Assembly (NCBI RefSeq): GCF_030678875.1
Contig: NZ_JAUUDS010000006.1
Span: 62,001-126,000, forward strand
DNA: 64,000 nucleotides
Source: Sphingomonas aurea
Lineage (GTDB): Bacteria; Pseudomonadota; Alphaproteobacteria; Sphingomonadales; Sphingomonadaceae
Direction: 5' to 3'
In this document: positions 37,927 to 46,730 of the stretch, in pieces
Numbering within the stretch: the stretch's first letter is position 1
How the letters are laid out: every line of letters starts with the position of its first letter
Notes under the pieces: model-generated
Seen by the model: only the letters and a program-made list of their open reading frames with translations
Told to the model about the DNA's origin: nothing
The model's database searches: none
Position numbers and translations under genes: made by a program

Positions 37927-40308
37927 ATGTCGATCGGTCGCCGAACTTTTCTGATGAGCGGCGCGACCCTGCCGCTCGCCGCCCTGCCCGCCGCCGCGCA
38001 CGCGGTAACGGGCGCGATGCCGTTAAAGGCCGAACCCTTCCCTCTTTCGGCGGTGCGGCTGCGCCCCTCCGACTTCGCCCATGCCGTAGAGGTCAACCGC
38101 GCCTATCTGCTGCGGCTGGAACCCGATCGGCTGCTTCATAACTTTCATGCCTTCGCCGGCCTGCCGACCAAGGCCAAGGTCTATGGCGGGTGGGAGAGCG
38201 ACACGATCGCCGGCCACACGCTCGGCCATTATCTCTCCGGCCTGGCCCTCACGCACGCGCAGATCGGCTGCACCGACTGCGCCGCCCGCGCGGCCTATAT
38301 CATCGACGAGCTGGCGGCGTGCCAGGCGAAGAACGGCGACGGTTATGTCGCGGGCTTCACCCGCAAGCGCAAGGACGGCACCGTCGTCGATGGCAAGGAG
38401 ATCTTTCCGGAGATCATGCGCGGCGACATCCGTTCGGCCGGGTTCGACCTGAACGGCTGCTGGGTGCCGCTCTACAACTGGCACAAGATGTACACCGGGC
38501 TGTTCGACGTCATCGACCATATCGGCCCGAACCCGAAGGCGATGGCGATCATGACCGGGCTGGGCGGTTACATCGACCGCGTCTTCGCCGCGCTCAGCGA
38601 CGATCAGGTCCAGACCGTGCTGGCCTGCGAGCATGGCGGCATCAACGAGAGCTTCGCCGAGCTTCACGCCCGCACCGGCGACCCGCGCTGGCTGAAGCTG
38701 GCCGAGCGCATCTATCACAAGAAGGTGCTGGTCCCCCTCAGCGAGAAGCGCGACGAGCTGGCCAATATCCACGCCAACACGCAGGTGCCCAAGCTGATCG
38801 GCCTGGCCCGGCTGTACGAGATCACCGGCGAGGCGAAGCACGCCACCGCCGCCCGCTTCTTCTGGGAACAGGTGACGCGGCACCACAGCTACGTCATCGG
38901 CGGCAATGCCGACCGCGAGTATTTTACCGCCGCCGACACCACCGCGCAGCACATCACCGACCAGACCTGCGAGTCGTGCAACACGTACAACATGCTGAAA
39001 CTGACTCGCCATCTCTACGCGTGGCAGCCGGACGGCGCGTTGTTCGACTTTTACGAGCGCGCGCACCTCAACCACATCATGGCGCATCAGGAGCCGGTGA
39101 ACGGCGGCTTCACCTATATGATGCCGCTGATGACGGGTACGAAACGCGCCTATTCCGCGATGGAGGGCGAGGAGTTCTGGTGCTGCGTCGGCACCGGCAT
39201 GGAAAGCCACGCCAAGCACGGCGAGAGCATCTTCTGGCAGGGCGGCGACACGCTGATCGTCAATCTCTACATCCCCGCCGACGCGACCTGGGCGGCACGG
39301 GGCGCCAAGCTGGGCCTGGCGACCGGCTGGCCGTTCGAGGGCGAGGCGACGCTGAGCTTCGACGCGCTGGACAAGCCCGGCAGCTTCCCGGTGGCGCTGC
39401 GCGTCCCCGGCTTTGCCAAGTCGACCGAGCTGTTCGTCAACGGCAAGCCGGTCACCGCGGCGCGCGCCGGTGGCTATGCCATCGTCGAGCGGCGCTGGAA
39501 GAAGGGCGATACGCTGACCATCCGCATGCCGCTCGAGCTGCGGATGGAATCCGCGCCGGGGGATGCGCAAACCGTGGCGGTGCTGCGCGGGCCGCTGGTG
39601 CTGGCCGGCGATCTCGGCCGGGCGGACGGCGAGTGGGACCAGCCCGATCCGGCAATGGTCGGCACCGACCTGATCGCCCAGTTCCGCCCCGTCGCGCCCG
39701 AGAAGGCGCAGTTCGAAAGTCACGGGCTGATCCGCCCCGGCGACCTCAACTTCGTCCCCTTCTATCGCCAGTACGACCGGCGCAGCGCCGTCTATTTCAA
39801 GCACTTCACCGATGCCCAGTGGCAGGTCGAGGAAGCCGCGTTCCTGAAGGAACAGGAGCGGCAGAAGGACATGCTCGCCCGCTCGGTCGACGTGATGCAT
39901 CTGGGCGAGATGCAGCCGGAGCGGGACCACCAGCTGACGTCCGACATCTCCTACCCCGTCTCGTATCGCGGCCGCTCTGGCCGGGACGCGCGCACCGGCG
40001 GCTTCTTCGAGTTCGTGATGGCGGTGAAGCCCGGCCCGCTGATCCTGCAGGCGACCTATTGGGGCGACGAGGGCAAACGCAGCTTCGACATCCTGATCGA
40101 CAACCAGCGGATCGCGACCCAGCAGCTGGATCGCAGCCGGCCCGGCAGCTTCTACGACGTCGAGTATTCGGTGCCCGAGGCGCTGACCCGCGGCAAGAAG
40201 CAGGTGAAGGTCCGCGTCGTCCCGCATGACGGCAATACCGCCGGCCCGGTGTTCGGCATGCGCCTGTTCACCGCCGCCACCGCCAAGACGGCTGCGCCGA
40301 CCGCATGA
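37927..40308 (+). CDS. Tat-exported beta-L-arabinofuranosidase (GH127/GH146, DUF1680)
   Basis: A 793-aa exported enzyme with an N-terminal RRTFLMSGAT signal of Tat type. An (alpha/alpha)6 catalytic domain with C-terminal beta-domains follows. The zinc-cysteine active site seen in HypBA1 of Bifidobacterium longum is conserved: Glu349 and Cys351 in QTCESCNTYN, and Cys419-Cys420 in EFWCCVGTG. Glu331 in ADREYF is the likely acid/base. The family removes beta-L-arabinofuranose, the sugar that caps hydroxyproline in extensins, through a cysteine nucleophile. The gene has its own operator-like site, overlaps the Ldh-family gene at its stop (ATGA), and lies 5 kb from a hydroxyproline catabolic cluster. 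This makes extensin-type arabinosides the likely target (inference). Confidence 0.9.
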   Translation: MSIGRRTFLMSGATLPLAALPAAAHAVTGAMPLKAEPFPLSAVRLRPSDFAHAVEVNRAYLLRLEPDRLLHNFHAFAGLPTKAKVYGGWESDTIAGHTLGHYLSGLALTHAQIGCTDCAARAAYIIDELAACQAKNGDGYVAGFTRKRKDGTVVDGKEIFPEIMRGDIRSAGFDLNGCWVPLYNWHKMYTGLFDVIDHIGPNPKAMAIMTGLGGYIDRVFAALSDDQVQTVLACEHGGINESFAELHARTGDPRWLKLAERIYHKKVLVPLSEKRDELANIHANTQVPKLIGLARLYEITGEAKHATAARFFWEQVTRHHSYVIGGNADREYFTAADTTAQHITDQTCESCNTYNMLKLTRHLYAWQPDGALFDFYERAHLNHIMAHQEPVNGGFTYMMPLMTGTKRAYSAMEGEEFWCCVGTGMESHAKHGESIFWQGGDTLIVNLYIPADATWAARGAKLGLATGWPFEGEATLSFDALDKPGSFPVALRVPGFAKSTELFVNGKPVTAARAGGYAIVERRWKKGDTLTIRMPLELRMESAPGDAQTVAVLRGPLVLAGDLGRADGEWDQPDPAMVGTDLIAQFRPVAPEKAQFESHGLIRPGDLNFVPFYRQYDRRSAVYFKHFTDAQWQVEEAAFLKEQERQKDMLARSVDVMHLGEMQPERDHQLTSDISYPVSYRGRSGRDARTGGFFEFVMAVKPGPLILQATYWGDEGKRSFDILIDNQRIATQQLDRSRPGSFYDVEYSVPEALTRGKKQVKVRVVPHDGNTAGPVFGMRLFTAATAKTAAPTA

Positions 40309-41327
40309 GCGACACGGTGCGGATGACGCTGGCGGAGGTGCGCGACTATGCGCGCGCCACGCTGACCCGCGTCGGCCTGTCGCCCGCGCACGTCGCCGCG
40401 GTGGCGGAAACGATGGTCGCGGGCGAGCGCGACGGCTGCGGCTCGCACGGGCTCTACCGCCTGCTGGTCGCTGCACACAGCGTCGCCAGCGGCGTGGTGG
40501 TGCCCGACGCGGTGCCGGTGCTGTCGCGGCCAAAGGCGGGGCTGGTGCAGGTCGATGGCGGCGGCGGCTTCGCGCAGCTGGCGTTCGAGACGGGGCGACC
40601 CGCGCTGGTGGAGACCGCCCGTGCGAACGGCATCGCGGCGCTGGCGCTGAACGACATCGTCCATTTCGCAGCACTCTGGCCGGAGGTGGAGGCGCTGGTC
40701 GCCGATGGTCTGGTCGCGCTGGCCTTCACCCCCAGCCATGCCTGGGTGGCGCCCGCCGGCGGGACCAAGCCGCTGTTCGGCACCAACCCGATCGCGTTCG
40801 GCTGGCCGCGCCCGGGCGGCACGCCGTTCGTGTTCGACTTCGCCACCTCGATGGTTGCGCGCGGCGAGATCGAGCTGCACCGCCGCGCCGGCAAGCGCGT
40901 GCCGACCGACTGGGGCCACGCCCCCGACGGCAGCGAGACCGACCAGGCGGAGGCAGTGCTCGCCGGTGCGATGCGCACCTTTGGCGGGCACAAGGGGTCG
41001 GCCCTGGCGACGATGGTCGAGCTGATCGCCGGCCCGCTGATCGGCGACCTGACCAGCGCCGAATCGATTGCCGCCGACCGCGGCCGCAAGGGCTCGCCGA
41101 TCGGCGGCGAGCTGATCCTGGCGATCGATCCCGCCGGCTTCCTCGGTGCCGCCGCGGCCGGGCACCTGACCCGTGCAGAGGCGGTGTTCGCCGGGATCGA
41201 GGGTCAGGGCGCGCGCCTGCCCGGATCGCGCCGCCACGCCGCCCGCATGGTCAGCGAGCGGGACGGTGTGGTGATCTCCCGCGCGCTCCTGACCGATATC
41301 GACGCCGTGACGAAGGACCTGCCATGA
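40305..41327 (+). CDS. Ldh-family NAD(P)H oxidoreductase; possible pyrroline-2-carboxylate reductase
   Basis: Cytoplasmic oxidoreductase of 340 aa in the malate/L-lactate dehydrogenase family, which uses a non-Rossmann NAD(P)H fold. Typical blocks are ERDGCGSHGLYRL, NDIVHFAALWPEVE, GTNPIAFGWPRPGGTPFVFDFATS and GGHKGSALATMVEL. This family includes DpkA-type delta1-pyrroline-2-carboxylate reductases, ureidoglycolate dehydrogenase and others. Its place between the arabinofuranosidase and a peptidase, near hydroxyproline genes, favours a role on an imino acid such as pyrroline-2-carboxylate, giving L-proline (inference). No trans-3-hydroxyproline dehydratase gene is seen, so the source of that substrate is open. 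Both ends overlap neighbours by ATGA. Confidence 0.75.
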   Translation: MSDTVRMTLAEVRDYARATLTRVGLSPAHVAAVAETMVAGERDGCGSHGLYRLLVAAHSVASGVVVPDAVPVLSRPKAGLVQVDGGGGFAQLAFETGRPALVETARANGIAALALNDIVHFAALWPEVEALVADGLVALAFTPSHAWVAPAGGTKPLFGTNPIAFGWPRPGGTPFVFDFATSMVARGEIELHRRAGKRVPTDWGHAPDGSETDQAEAVLAGAMRTFGGHKGSALATMVELIAGPLIGDLTSAESIAADRGRKGSPIGGELILAIDPAGFLGAAAAGHLTRAEAVFAGIEGQGARLPGSRRHAARMVSERDGVVISRALLTDIDAVTKDLP

Positions 41328-43069
41328 CCTTCCTGCCCGCCCTGCTCCTCGTTCTCGCCCCTGTCTCGGCGAACGCCCAGACCGCCCCGAAAACCGCCGA
41401 CGCGCGGTTCGATGCGCTGGCGGAGGCCGAATACAAGTGGCGCGGCACGCTGGCGGCGACCGACGAGAACACACCCAAGGACGAGCAGCGCGGCCTGCCC
41501 GATATCGGCCCGGCGATGCAGGCGGCCAAGACTAAGCGCTGGACCGAGACGCTGGCCGCCCTCGATGCGATCCCGGTCGCCCGCCTGTCGTCGGCGGCGC
41601 GCGACAACTACACCGTCTATCGCGGCCAGATCGAAGCGCTCCTCGCCGAGCAGAAGTATCGCGATTACGAGAAGCCGCTGAACGCCGATTCCAGCTTCTG
41701 GATCGACCTCGGCTATGCCTCGCGCGCGACCTATCGGACCGAGGACGAGTATCGCGGCTATCTGAAGCAGCTGGCCGACATTCCCCGCTATTTCGACCAG
41801 AACATCGCCAATATGCGCGCCGGGCTGAAGCGCGGCTTCACGCCTCCGCAGGTGACGCTGCAGGGCCGCGACATCGGCGTCGCCGAGGTGGTGAAGGCCG
41901 GCGGCACCGAGGCATCACCCTTCTACGCGCCGTTCAAGACGATGCCCGCGACCATCCCCGCCGCGACCCAGGCGGCGCTGCGCGCAGAGGCGCTGCGGGT
42001 GATCGCGAGCGCGGTGGTGCCCGGCCATGCCAAGCTCCTCGCCTTCCTGCGCGACGAGTATATCCCCGGCGCGCGGAAGACCCTGGCCGCCTATGACATG
42101 CCGGACGGCCGGGCCTATTACACGTCCAAGATCGCCGAATATGTCACGCGCGACCTGACCGCCGAACAGATCCACGCGATCGGCCTGGCCGAGGTCGCCA
42201 AGATCCGCGCGCGGATGGACACGGTGATGCAGGCGGTGAAGTGGCAGAAGGGCCTGCCCGCCTTCCTCAATTACCTGCGCACCGACCCGCAATTCTATGT
42301 GAAGACCCCGCAGGCGCTGCTCGACCGCGCCGCGTGGACGGCCAAGGAGTTCGACGGCAAGGCGGCGCAGTGGTTCGGCCGCCTGCCCCGCGCCCGCTTC
42401 GCGATCGAGCCGGTGCCGGCCGAACTCGCCCCCTTCTATACCGGCGGTCGCGGCGGGCCGGGCATCTACCTGGTCAACACCTATGACCTGCCTTCGCGCC
42501 CGCTCTACTCGCTGCCCGCGCTGACCCTGCACGAGAGCGCGCCCGGTCACGCCTGGCAGATGCCGTTCGCGATGGAGCTGGAAGGGCTGCCCGACTATCG
42601 CCGCGACACCTATATCTCGGCCTATGGCGAGGGCTGGGCGCTCTATTGCGAGGCGCTGGGCGAGGACATGGGCATCTATCACACGCCCTACGAGACGTTC
42701 GGGATGCTCAGCTACCAGATGTGGCGCGCGGCGCGGCTGGTCGTCGACACCGGCCTCCACGCCAAGGGCTGGACCCGCGAACAGGCGCAAGCCTTCCTGC
42801 GCGACAACACCGCGCTGTCGAACCACGAGATCACCACCGAGGTCGATCGCTACATCGCCTGGCCCGGGCAGGCGCTCAGCTACTACATGGGCGAGCTGAC
42901 CTTCCTGGCCGGCCGCGCGAAGGCGGAGAAGGCGCTGGGCGCGAAGTTCGACATCCGCGCTTTCCATGACGCGATGCTGTCGCTCGGCTCGGTGCCGCTG
43001 CCGATGGTGGATGCCCGCGTGGACCGGTTCATCGCCGAGGGTGGCAAGGGGCCGTATCCGTTGAAGTAG
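41324..43069 (+). CDS. Secreted DUF885 family peptidase
   Basis: Periplasmic metallo-carboxypeptidase-like protein of 581 aa. A signal peptide MTFLPALLLVLAPVSANAQ ends near residue 18. The zinc motif HESAPGH (in LTLHESAPGHAWQ) and downstream EGWALYCEALGE are the active-site blocks of DUF885. Further family sequence includes PRARFAIEPVPAELAPFYTGG and NHEITTEVDRYIAWPGQALSYY. Substrates of DUF885 proteins are not well known; peptide degradation fits this locus. The ATG at 41324 overlaps the Ldh-family stop; a longer in-frame reading upstream lies antisense-like over that gene and lacks the signal peptide. A palindromic repeat follows. Confidence 0.85.
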   Translation: MTFLPALLLVLAPVSANAQTAPKTADARFDALAEAEYKWRGTLAATDENTPKDEQRGLPDIGPAMQAAKTKRWTETLAALDAIPVARLSSAARDNYTVYRGQIEALLAEQKYRDYEKPLNADSSFWIDLGYASRATYRTEDEYRGYLKQLADIPRYFDQNIANMRAGLKRGFTPPQVTLQGRDIGVAEVVKAGGTEASPFYAPFKTMPATIPAATQAALRAEALRVIASAVVPGHAKLLAFLRDEYIPGARKTLAAYDMPDGRAYYTSKIAEYVTRDLTAEQIHAIGLAEVAKIRARMDTVMQAVKWQKGLPAFLNYLRTDPQFYVKTPQALLDRAAWTAKEFDGKAAQWFGRLPRARFAIEPVPAELAPFYTGGRGGPGIYLVNTYDLPSRPLYSLPALTLHESAPGHAWQMPFAMELEGLPDYRRDTYISAYGEGWALYCEALGEDMGIYHTPYETFGMLSYQMWRAARLVVDTGLHAKGWTREQAQAFLRDNTALSNHEITTEVDRYIAWPGQALSYYMGELTFLAGRAKAEKALGAKFDIRAFHDAMLSLGSVPLPMVDARVDRFIAEGGKGPYPLK

Positions 43070-43197
43070 CAGGTGCGGGAGCAGCGATGCGAAAGAGCCG
43101 GTTCCGCGATCACGGAACGGGGGGCGTGTAGGACAGCGGGTCGAGCGGCCATCGTCGGAAAGGCACTGAACGCCTTCCTCGGTTCAGGACAATCTTC

Positions 43198-43292
43198 CGT
43201 CATTCCCGCATAGGCGGGAATCCATAAACGCTGACGTCCGCGCCCCTTGCGCGGACCTGCGCGTCTGGATTCCCGCCTGCGCGGGAATGACG
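43198..43292. repeat. Dispersed palindromic repeat (type A)
   Basis: A 95-bp inverted repeat with CGTCATTCCCGCATAGGCGG at the left and CCCGCCTGCGCGGGAATGACG at the right. It lies between the convergent DUF885 and M24 peptidase genes. A smaller hairpin GTTCCG-CGATCA-CGGAAC (43101-43118) precedes it and may end the DUF885 transcript. Confidence 0.9.
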
Positions 43293-43309
43293 GACATGGA
43301 GGAAGCGCC

Positions 43310-44491
43310 CTACCCGAACGGCCGGTCGATCGACGGCTGCGGCTCGGTGAACCAGGCCGCGCCGGTGTCGGTGACGTGGAAATGGTCCTCCAGCCGCACA
43401 CCGAAACGGTCGGGCACCACGATCATCGGCTCGTTGGAGAAGCACATGCCCGGCGCCATCGGCGTGCGATCGCCGCGGACGAGGTTGGCGGGCTCGTGGA
43501 TCGACAGGCCGATGCCGTGGCCGGTGCGGTGCGGCAGGCCGGGCAGGCGATAATCGGGGCCGAGCCCGGCACGCTCCAGCACCACCCGCGCGGCGGCGTC
43601 GGCGGCCTCGCACGGCACGCCCGGCGCGGCGGCGGCAAAGGCGGCGGCCTGCGCCTCATGCTCGATCGCCCAGATGTCGCGAATCTCCTGTCCGACCTCG
43701 CCGAACGCATAGGTGCGGGTGATGTCGGAGTGGTAGCCATGAACGCGGCAGCCGGTGTCGATCAGCACCAGCTCGTCCTCGCCCAGGCGCTGGTCGCCGG
43801 GCAGGCCGTGGGGAAAGGCCGTCGCCCGGCCGAACTGGACCGCGCAGAAGAACGATCCGCCGCCGCCGATCGCATGGTGCGCGGCGTCGATGAAGCGGAT
43901 CACCTCGCTCGCCGCGATGCCCGGATGCAGGATCGCGGCGGCACGGGCCTGCACCTCCAGCGTCATCGCCTTCGCCTCCGCCAGGCAGGCCAGCTCCGCG
44001 GCGGACTTGACCATGCGGCAGCCGTCGATCGCGGGCGCGCCGTCGACCAGCGTCGCACCCGTCGCACGCAGCCGCTCCGCCCAGGCAAAGGGCATCAGCG
44101 GGTCGACTGCGATCCGGCCCAGCCCGCGCGCGGCATCGGCGACGAGCGCGACCGGGTCCTCGTCCTCCTCCCACAGGCGCAGGTCCGCTCTGATGGTCAG
44201 GTCTGCCTCCAGCGAGCCCTGCTCGAACCGCGGGCAGATCAGCACCGGCTCCCCGCTGACCGGCAGCAGCAGCGCGACCATCCGCTCGGTCGCGCTCCAG
44301 GGCACGCCGGTGAAGTAGCGCAGGCTGGCGCCGGTGTGGACCAGCAGCGCCCCCGCGCCCGCCGCCTCGGTCAGCGCGCGCGCGCGGTCGAGTCGGGCGG
44401 CGTATTCGCCCCGCGTGATCGGCGGCACGCGCGTCGCCGGAGGCGCGATGGCGGCGAGTTGAGTCGCGGCGTCGGAGGTGCCGATGGTCAT
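43310..44491 (-). CDS. M24 family Xaa-Pro peptidase
   Basis: Cytoplasmic metallopeptidase of 393 aa with a creatinase-like N-domain and a pita-bread C-domain. The five dinuclear-metal ligands are in place: Asp in VLIDTGC, Asp in SDITRTY, His in HGIGLSIHE, Glu in CFSNEPM and Glu in RLEDHFHV. It would cleave X-Pro or X-Hyp bonds in imported peptides, feeding free proline and hydroxyproline to the adjacent catabolic genes (inference). It has no signal peptide. It starts 10 bp after the flavoprotein gene, with an AAAGGA ribosome site that overlaps the spacer, so the two form an operon driven from the divergent promoter at 45.75 kb. Confidence 0.88.
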   Translation of the reverse strand: MTIGTSDAATQLAAIAPPATRVPPITRGEYAARLDRARALTEAAGAGALLVHTGASLRYFTGVPWSATERMVALLLPVSGEPVLICPRFEQGSLEADLTIRADLRLWEEDEDPVALVADAARGLGRIAVDPLMPFAWAERLRATGATLVDGAPAIDGCRMVKSAAELACLAEAKAMTLEVQARAAAILHPGIAASEVIRFIDAAHHAIGGGGSFFCAVQFGRATAFPHGLPGDQRLGEDELVLIDTGCRVHGYHSDITRTYAFGEVGQEIRDIWAIEHEAQAAAFAAAAPGVPCEAADAAARVVLERAGLGPDYRLPGLPHRTGHGIGLSIHEPANLVRGDRTPMAPGMCFSNEPMIVVPDRFGVRLEDHFHVTDTGAAWFTEPQPSIDRPFG

Positions 44492-44501
44492 GCGGGTCCT
44501 T

Positions 44502-45713
44502 TCAGAAACGTTTGACGGCGAACGGCGTCAGGTCAATGGCCGGCGCCTGCTCGGTCATCGCGGCGGCGAGCAGTTCGCCCGTGACCGGCGCCAGCGTCAG
44601 CCCCAGATGCTGGTGGCCGAACGCATAGAACAGATTGTCCGCCCGGGTCGACCGACCGATCGCCGGCAGATAGTCGGGCAGGGTCGGCCGCGCGCCCATC
44701 CAGCGGCGATATGGCCCGGCGATCGGCAGGCCGAGTTCGGCGACGTGGCGCTCCAGACGCTGCCACTTGCGCGGATCGGGGGCGGTGTCGGCGCGGCCCA
44801 GCTCGACGAAGCCCGCCACCTGCACGCTGTCGGCATAGCGCGTGACGATGATCGAGCGGTCCTCGAACACCACCGGCGGCAGGTCGGCGGGCCAATGTTC
44901 GGCGCTGCCGCGAATGTGATAGCCGCGCTCGGCGATGAGCGGCACGCGGTGGCCGGCTGCCGCCATTAGCGATCGCGCGCCGATTCCCGCTGCCACCACG
45001 ACCCGGTCGGCCGCGACACCGGTCACGGCGACCTGTCCGCCCTTGCACGTCAGGTCCGCCCGCTGCCGCACGAAGCGGACCCCGGCCGTCGCCAGCGCCG
45101 CTTCCAATGCGCTCGCCAATCGGTCGAGATCCGCGACCTGCCCGCTGCCGGTGAAGCGGATCGCCGCCGCCACCTGGGGCGACAGCGCGCGCAGGGTGGC
45201 AAGGTCTGCGGTCGAGGCGTCCGTCACCGTCGCAGTGCCGGTATCCGCCGCCTGCCATGCGGCGCGTCCGGCGGCCGCCTTCGCCCGATCAGGCCAGGCG
45301 AGCAGATGCCCGTCCTCGCGCAACAGGTCGCGCGCACCGATCGCCTCGGCCAGCCGTCGCCACGCCGGCATCGCCTCGGCCAGCAGCCCGCCCAATGCCG
45401 CCGATCCGGCCGAGAACCGCGCGGGCGTGGACGCGGCGAGCAGTCGCATCGCGAAGGGTAGCCACGCCCCGACCTGGCCCAAGGGCAGATCCAGCGCCCC
45501 ACCCAGCGCGAACAGGCGGCGTGGCACGCTGCGGATCATCGCGGGCGACGCGAGCGGCGCGACCTGCTCGGTTGCCAGATGCCCTGCATTCCCCCAGGAT
45601 GAGGCGGAGCGGTCGACCATCGGATCGACCAGCACCACGCGCTCGCCCCGTTGCGCCAATGCAAGTGCCACAGAGCGACCGACGATCCCGGCCCCGACTA
45701 CCGCCACGCTCAT
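44502..45713 (-). CDS. FAD-dependent D-amino acid oxidoreductase, likely D-hydroxyproline dehydrogenase
   Basis: DadA-like flavoprotein of 403 aa. The N-terminal FAD Rossmann motif is VVGAGIVGRS, followed by VVLVDPM. The C-terminal flavin block YRRWMGARPTLPDYLPAIGRS and FGHQHLGLTLAP are typical of DadA and D-hydroxyproline dehydrogenases. In hydroxyproline catabolism it oxidises cis-4-hydroxy-D-proline to pyrroline-4-hydroxy-2-carboxylate. The assignment depends on its place, divergent from the deaminase and 1 kb from the epimerase. A general D-amino acid dehydrogenase is the alternative. Confidence 0.8.
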   Translation of the reverse strand: MSVAVVGAGIVGRSVALALAQRGERVVLVDPMVDRSASSWGNAGHLATEQVAPLASPAMIRSVPRRLFALGGALDLPLGQVGAWLPFAMRLLAASTPARFSAGSAALGGLLAEAMPAWRRLAEAIGARDLLREDGHLLAWPDRAKAAAGRAAWQAADTGTATVTDASTADLATLRALSPQVAAAIRFTGSGQVADLDRLASALEAALATAGVRFVRQRADLTCKGGQVAVTGVAADRVVVAAGIGARSLMAAAGHRVPLIAERGYHIRGSAEHWPADLPPVVFEDRSIIVTRYADSVQVAGFVELGRADTAPDPRKWQRLERHVAELGLPIAGPYRRWMGARPTLPDYLPAIGRSTRADNLFYAFGHQHLGLTLAPVTGELLAAAMTEQAPAIDLTPFAVKRF

Positions 45714-45760
45714 TGCACCGGGTCCAGTTTCGTCGATTGTCTCTTGCTCATGTTAGCGCG

Positions 45761-45776
45761 ATATCGTATACGATAT
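45761..45776. promoter_or_regulatory. Perfect 16-bp palindrome in the divergent hydroxyproline promoter
   Basis: ATATCGTATACGATAT is a perfect palindrome in the 89-bp gap between the divergent flavoprotein and deaminase genes, 26 bp before the deaminase ATG. A further TTCATAC follows. The size and symmetry suit a GntR/FCD dimer, and such a regulator is encoded two genes downstream in the same operon, so autoregulation is likely. Confidence 0.65.
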
Positions 45777-45802
45777 TCATACACAAGCATCAGGACACCG
45801 AA

Positions 45803-46717
45803 ATGACGATCGATTGGCAGGGCGTCTTCCCCGCAGTGACCACCCAGATCCGCGAGGACATGTCGATCGACCTGGCCGACACCCAGCGCGTGGTCGACGA
45901 CCTGATCCGCGACGGCGTCACTGGCCTGATTGCGCTCGGCACCGTCGGCGAGAACAACTCGCTGACGTTCGAGGAGAAGGTATCGGTTCTGACCGCGATC
46001 GTCGAGGTCGTCGATGGCCGCGTGCCGGTCGTGACCGGCGTATCGGAATATGACACGCGTCGCGCCGCCGCCTACGCCCAGGCGGCCGAGAAGGCCGGTG
46101 CCAACGGCCTGATGCTGCTGCCGCCGATGGTCTATGTGCCCAAGGCGAAAGAGCTGGCCGCACACTTCCGCGGCGTGGCCGAGCAGACCGGCCTGCCGAT
46201 CATGCTCTACAACAACCCGCCCGCCTATCGCACCCAGATCGACAACGAGGTGCTGGCGCTGGTCACCGACGTGCCGAACATCGTCGCGATCAAGGAATCG
46301 GCCCCCGACACCCGCCGCTTCACCGACGTGAAGACCGCGTTCGGCGACCGATTCGTGCTGTTCGCCGGCCTGGACGACGTGGCGCTCGAGGGGCTGTACC
46401 TCGGCGCGCAGGGCTGGGTTTCGGGCCTGACCAATGCCTTTCCCAAGGAGTCGGTCGAGCTGGTCAACGCCTTCCAGCGCGGTGACCATGCCAAGGCGAT
46501 GGAGATCTATCGCTGGTTCATGCCGCTCCTCCACCTCGACGCCGAGCATGACCTGGTCCAGTCGATCAAGCTGGCCGAGCAGGTCATGGGTCGCGGGTCG
46601 GAGCGCGTGCTGCCGCCGCGCTACAAGCTGGAGGGCGAGCGCCGGGCAGAGGTGATCGCGATGGTCGAGAAGGCGGCGGCGACCCGCCCCACGCTCGGCC
46701 TGGCAAAGGCGGCCTGA
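45803..46717 (+). CDS. DapA-family 1-pyrroline-4-hydroxy-2-carboxylate deaminase
   Basis: TIM-barrel Schiff-base enzyme of 304 aa. Lys164 in IVAIKES and Tyr136 in IMLYNNP are the DHDPS-family catalytic residues. GTVGENNSLTFEEK replaces the GTTGE phosphate/carboxylate loop with a GTVGEN form seen in the hydroxyproline-deaminase group. It should deaminate and dehydrate pyrroline-4-hydroxy-2-carboxylate to alpha-ketoglutarate semialdehyde. The first gene of a plus-strand operon (deaminase, epimerase, GntR, permease), with CAGGA before the ATG at 45803. A longer in-frame reading crosses the divergent flavoprotein and is rejected. Confidence 0.88.
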   Translation: MTIDWQGVFPAVTTQIREDMSIDLADTQRVVDDLIRDGVTGLIALGTVGENNSLTFEEKVSVLTAIVEVVDGRVPVVTGVSEYDTRRAAAYAQAAEKAGANGLMLLPPMVYVPKAKELAAHFRGVAEQTGLPIMLYNNPPAYRTQIDNEVLALVTDVPNIVAIKESAPDTRRFTDVKTAFGDRFVLFAGLDDVALEGLYLGAQGWVSGLTNAFPKESVELVNAFQRGDHAKAMEIYRWFMPLLHLDAEHDLVQSIKLAEQVMGRGSERVLPPRYKLEGERRAEVIAMVEKAAATRPTLGLAKAA

Positions 46718-46730
46718 TCCGGGCCGCCCG

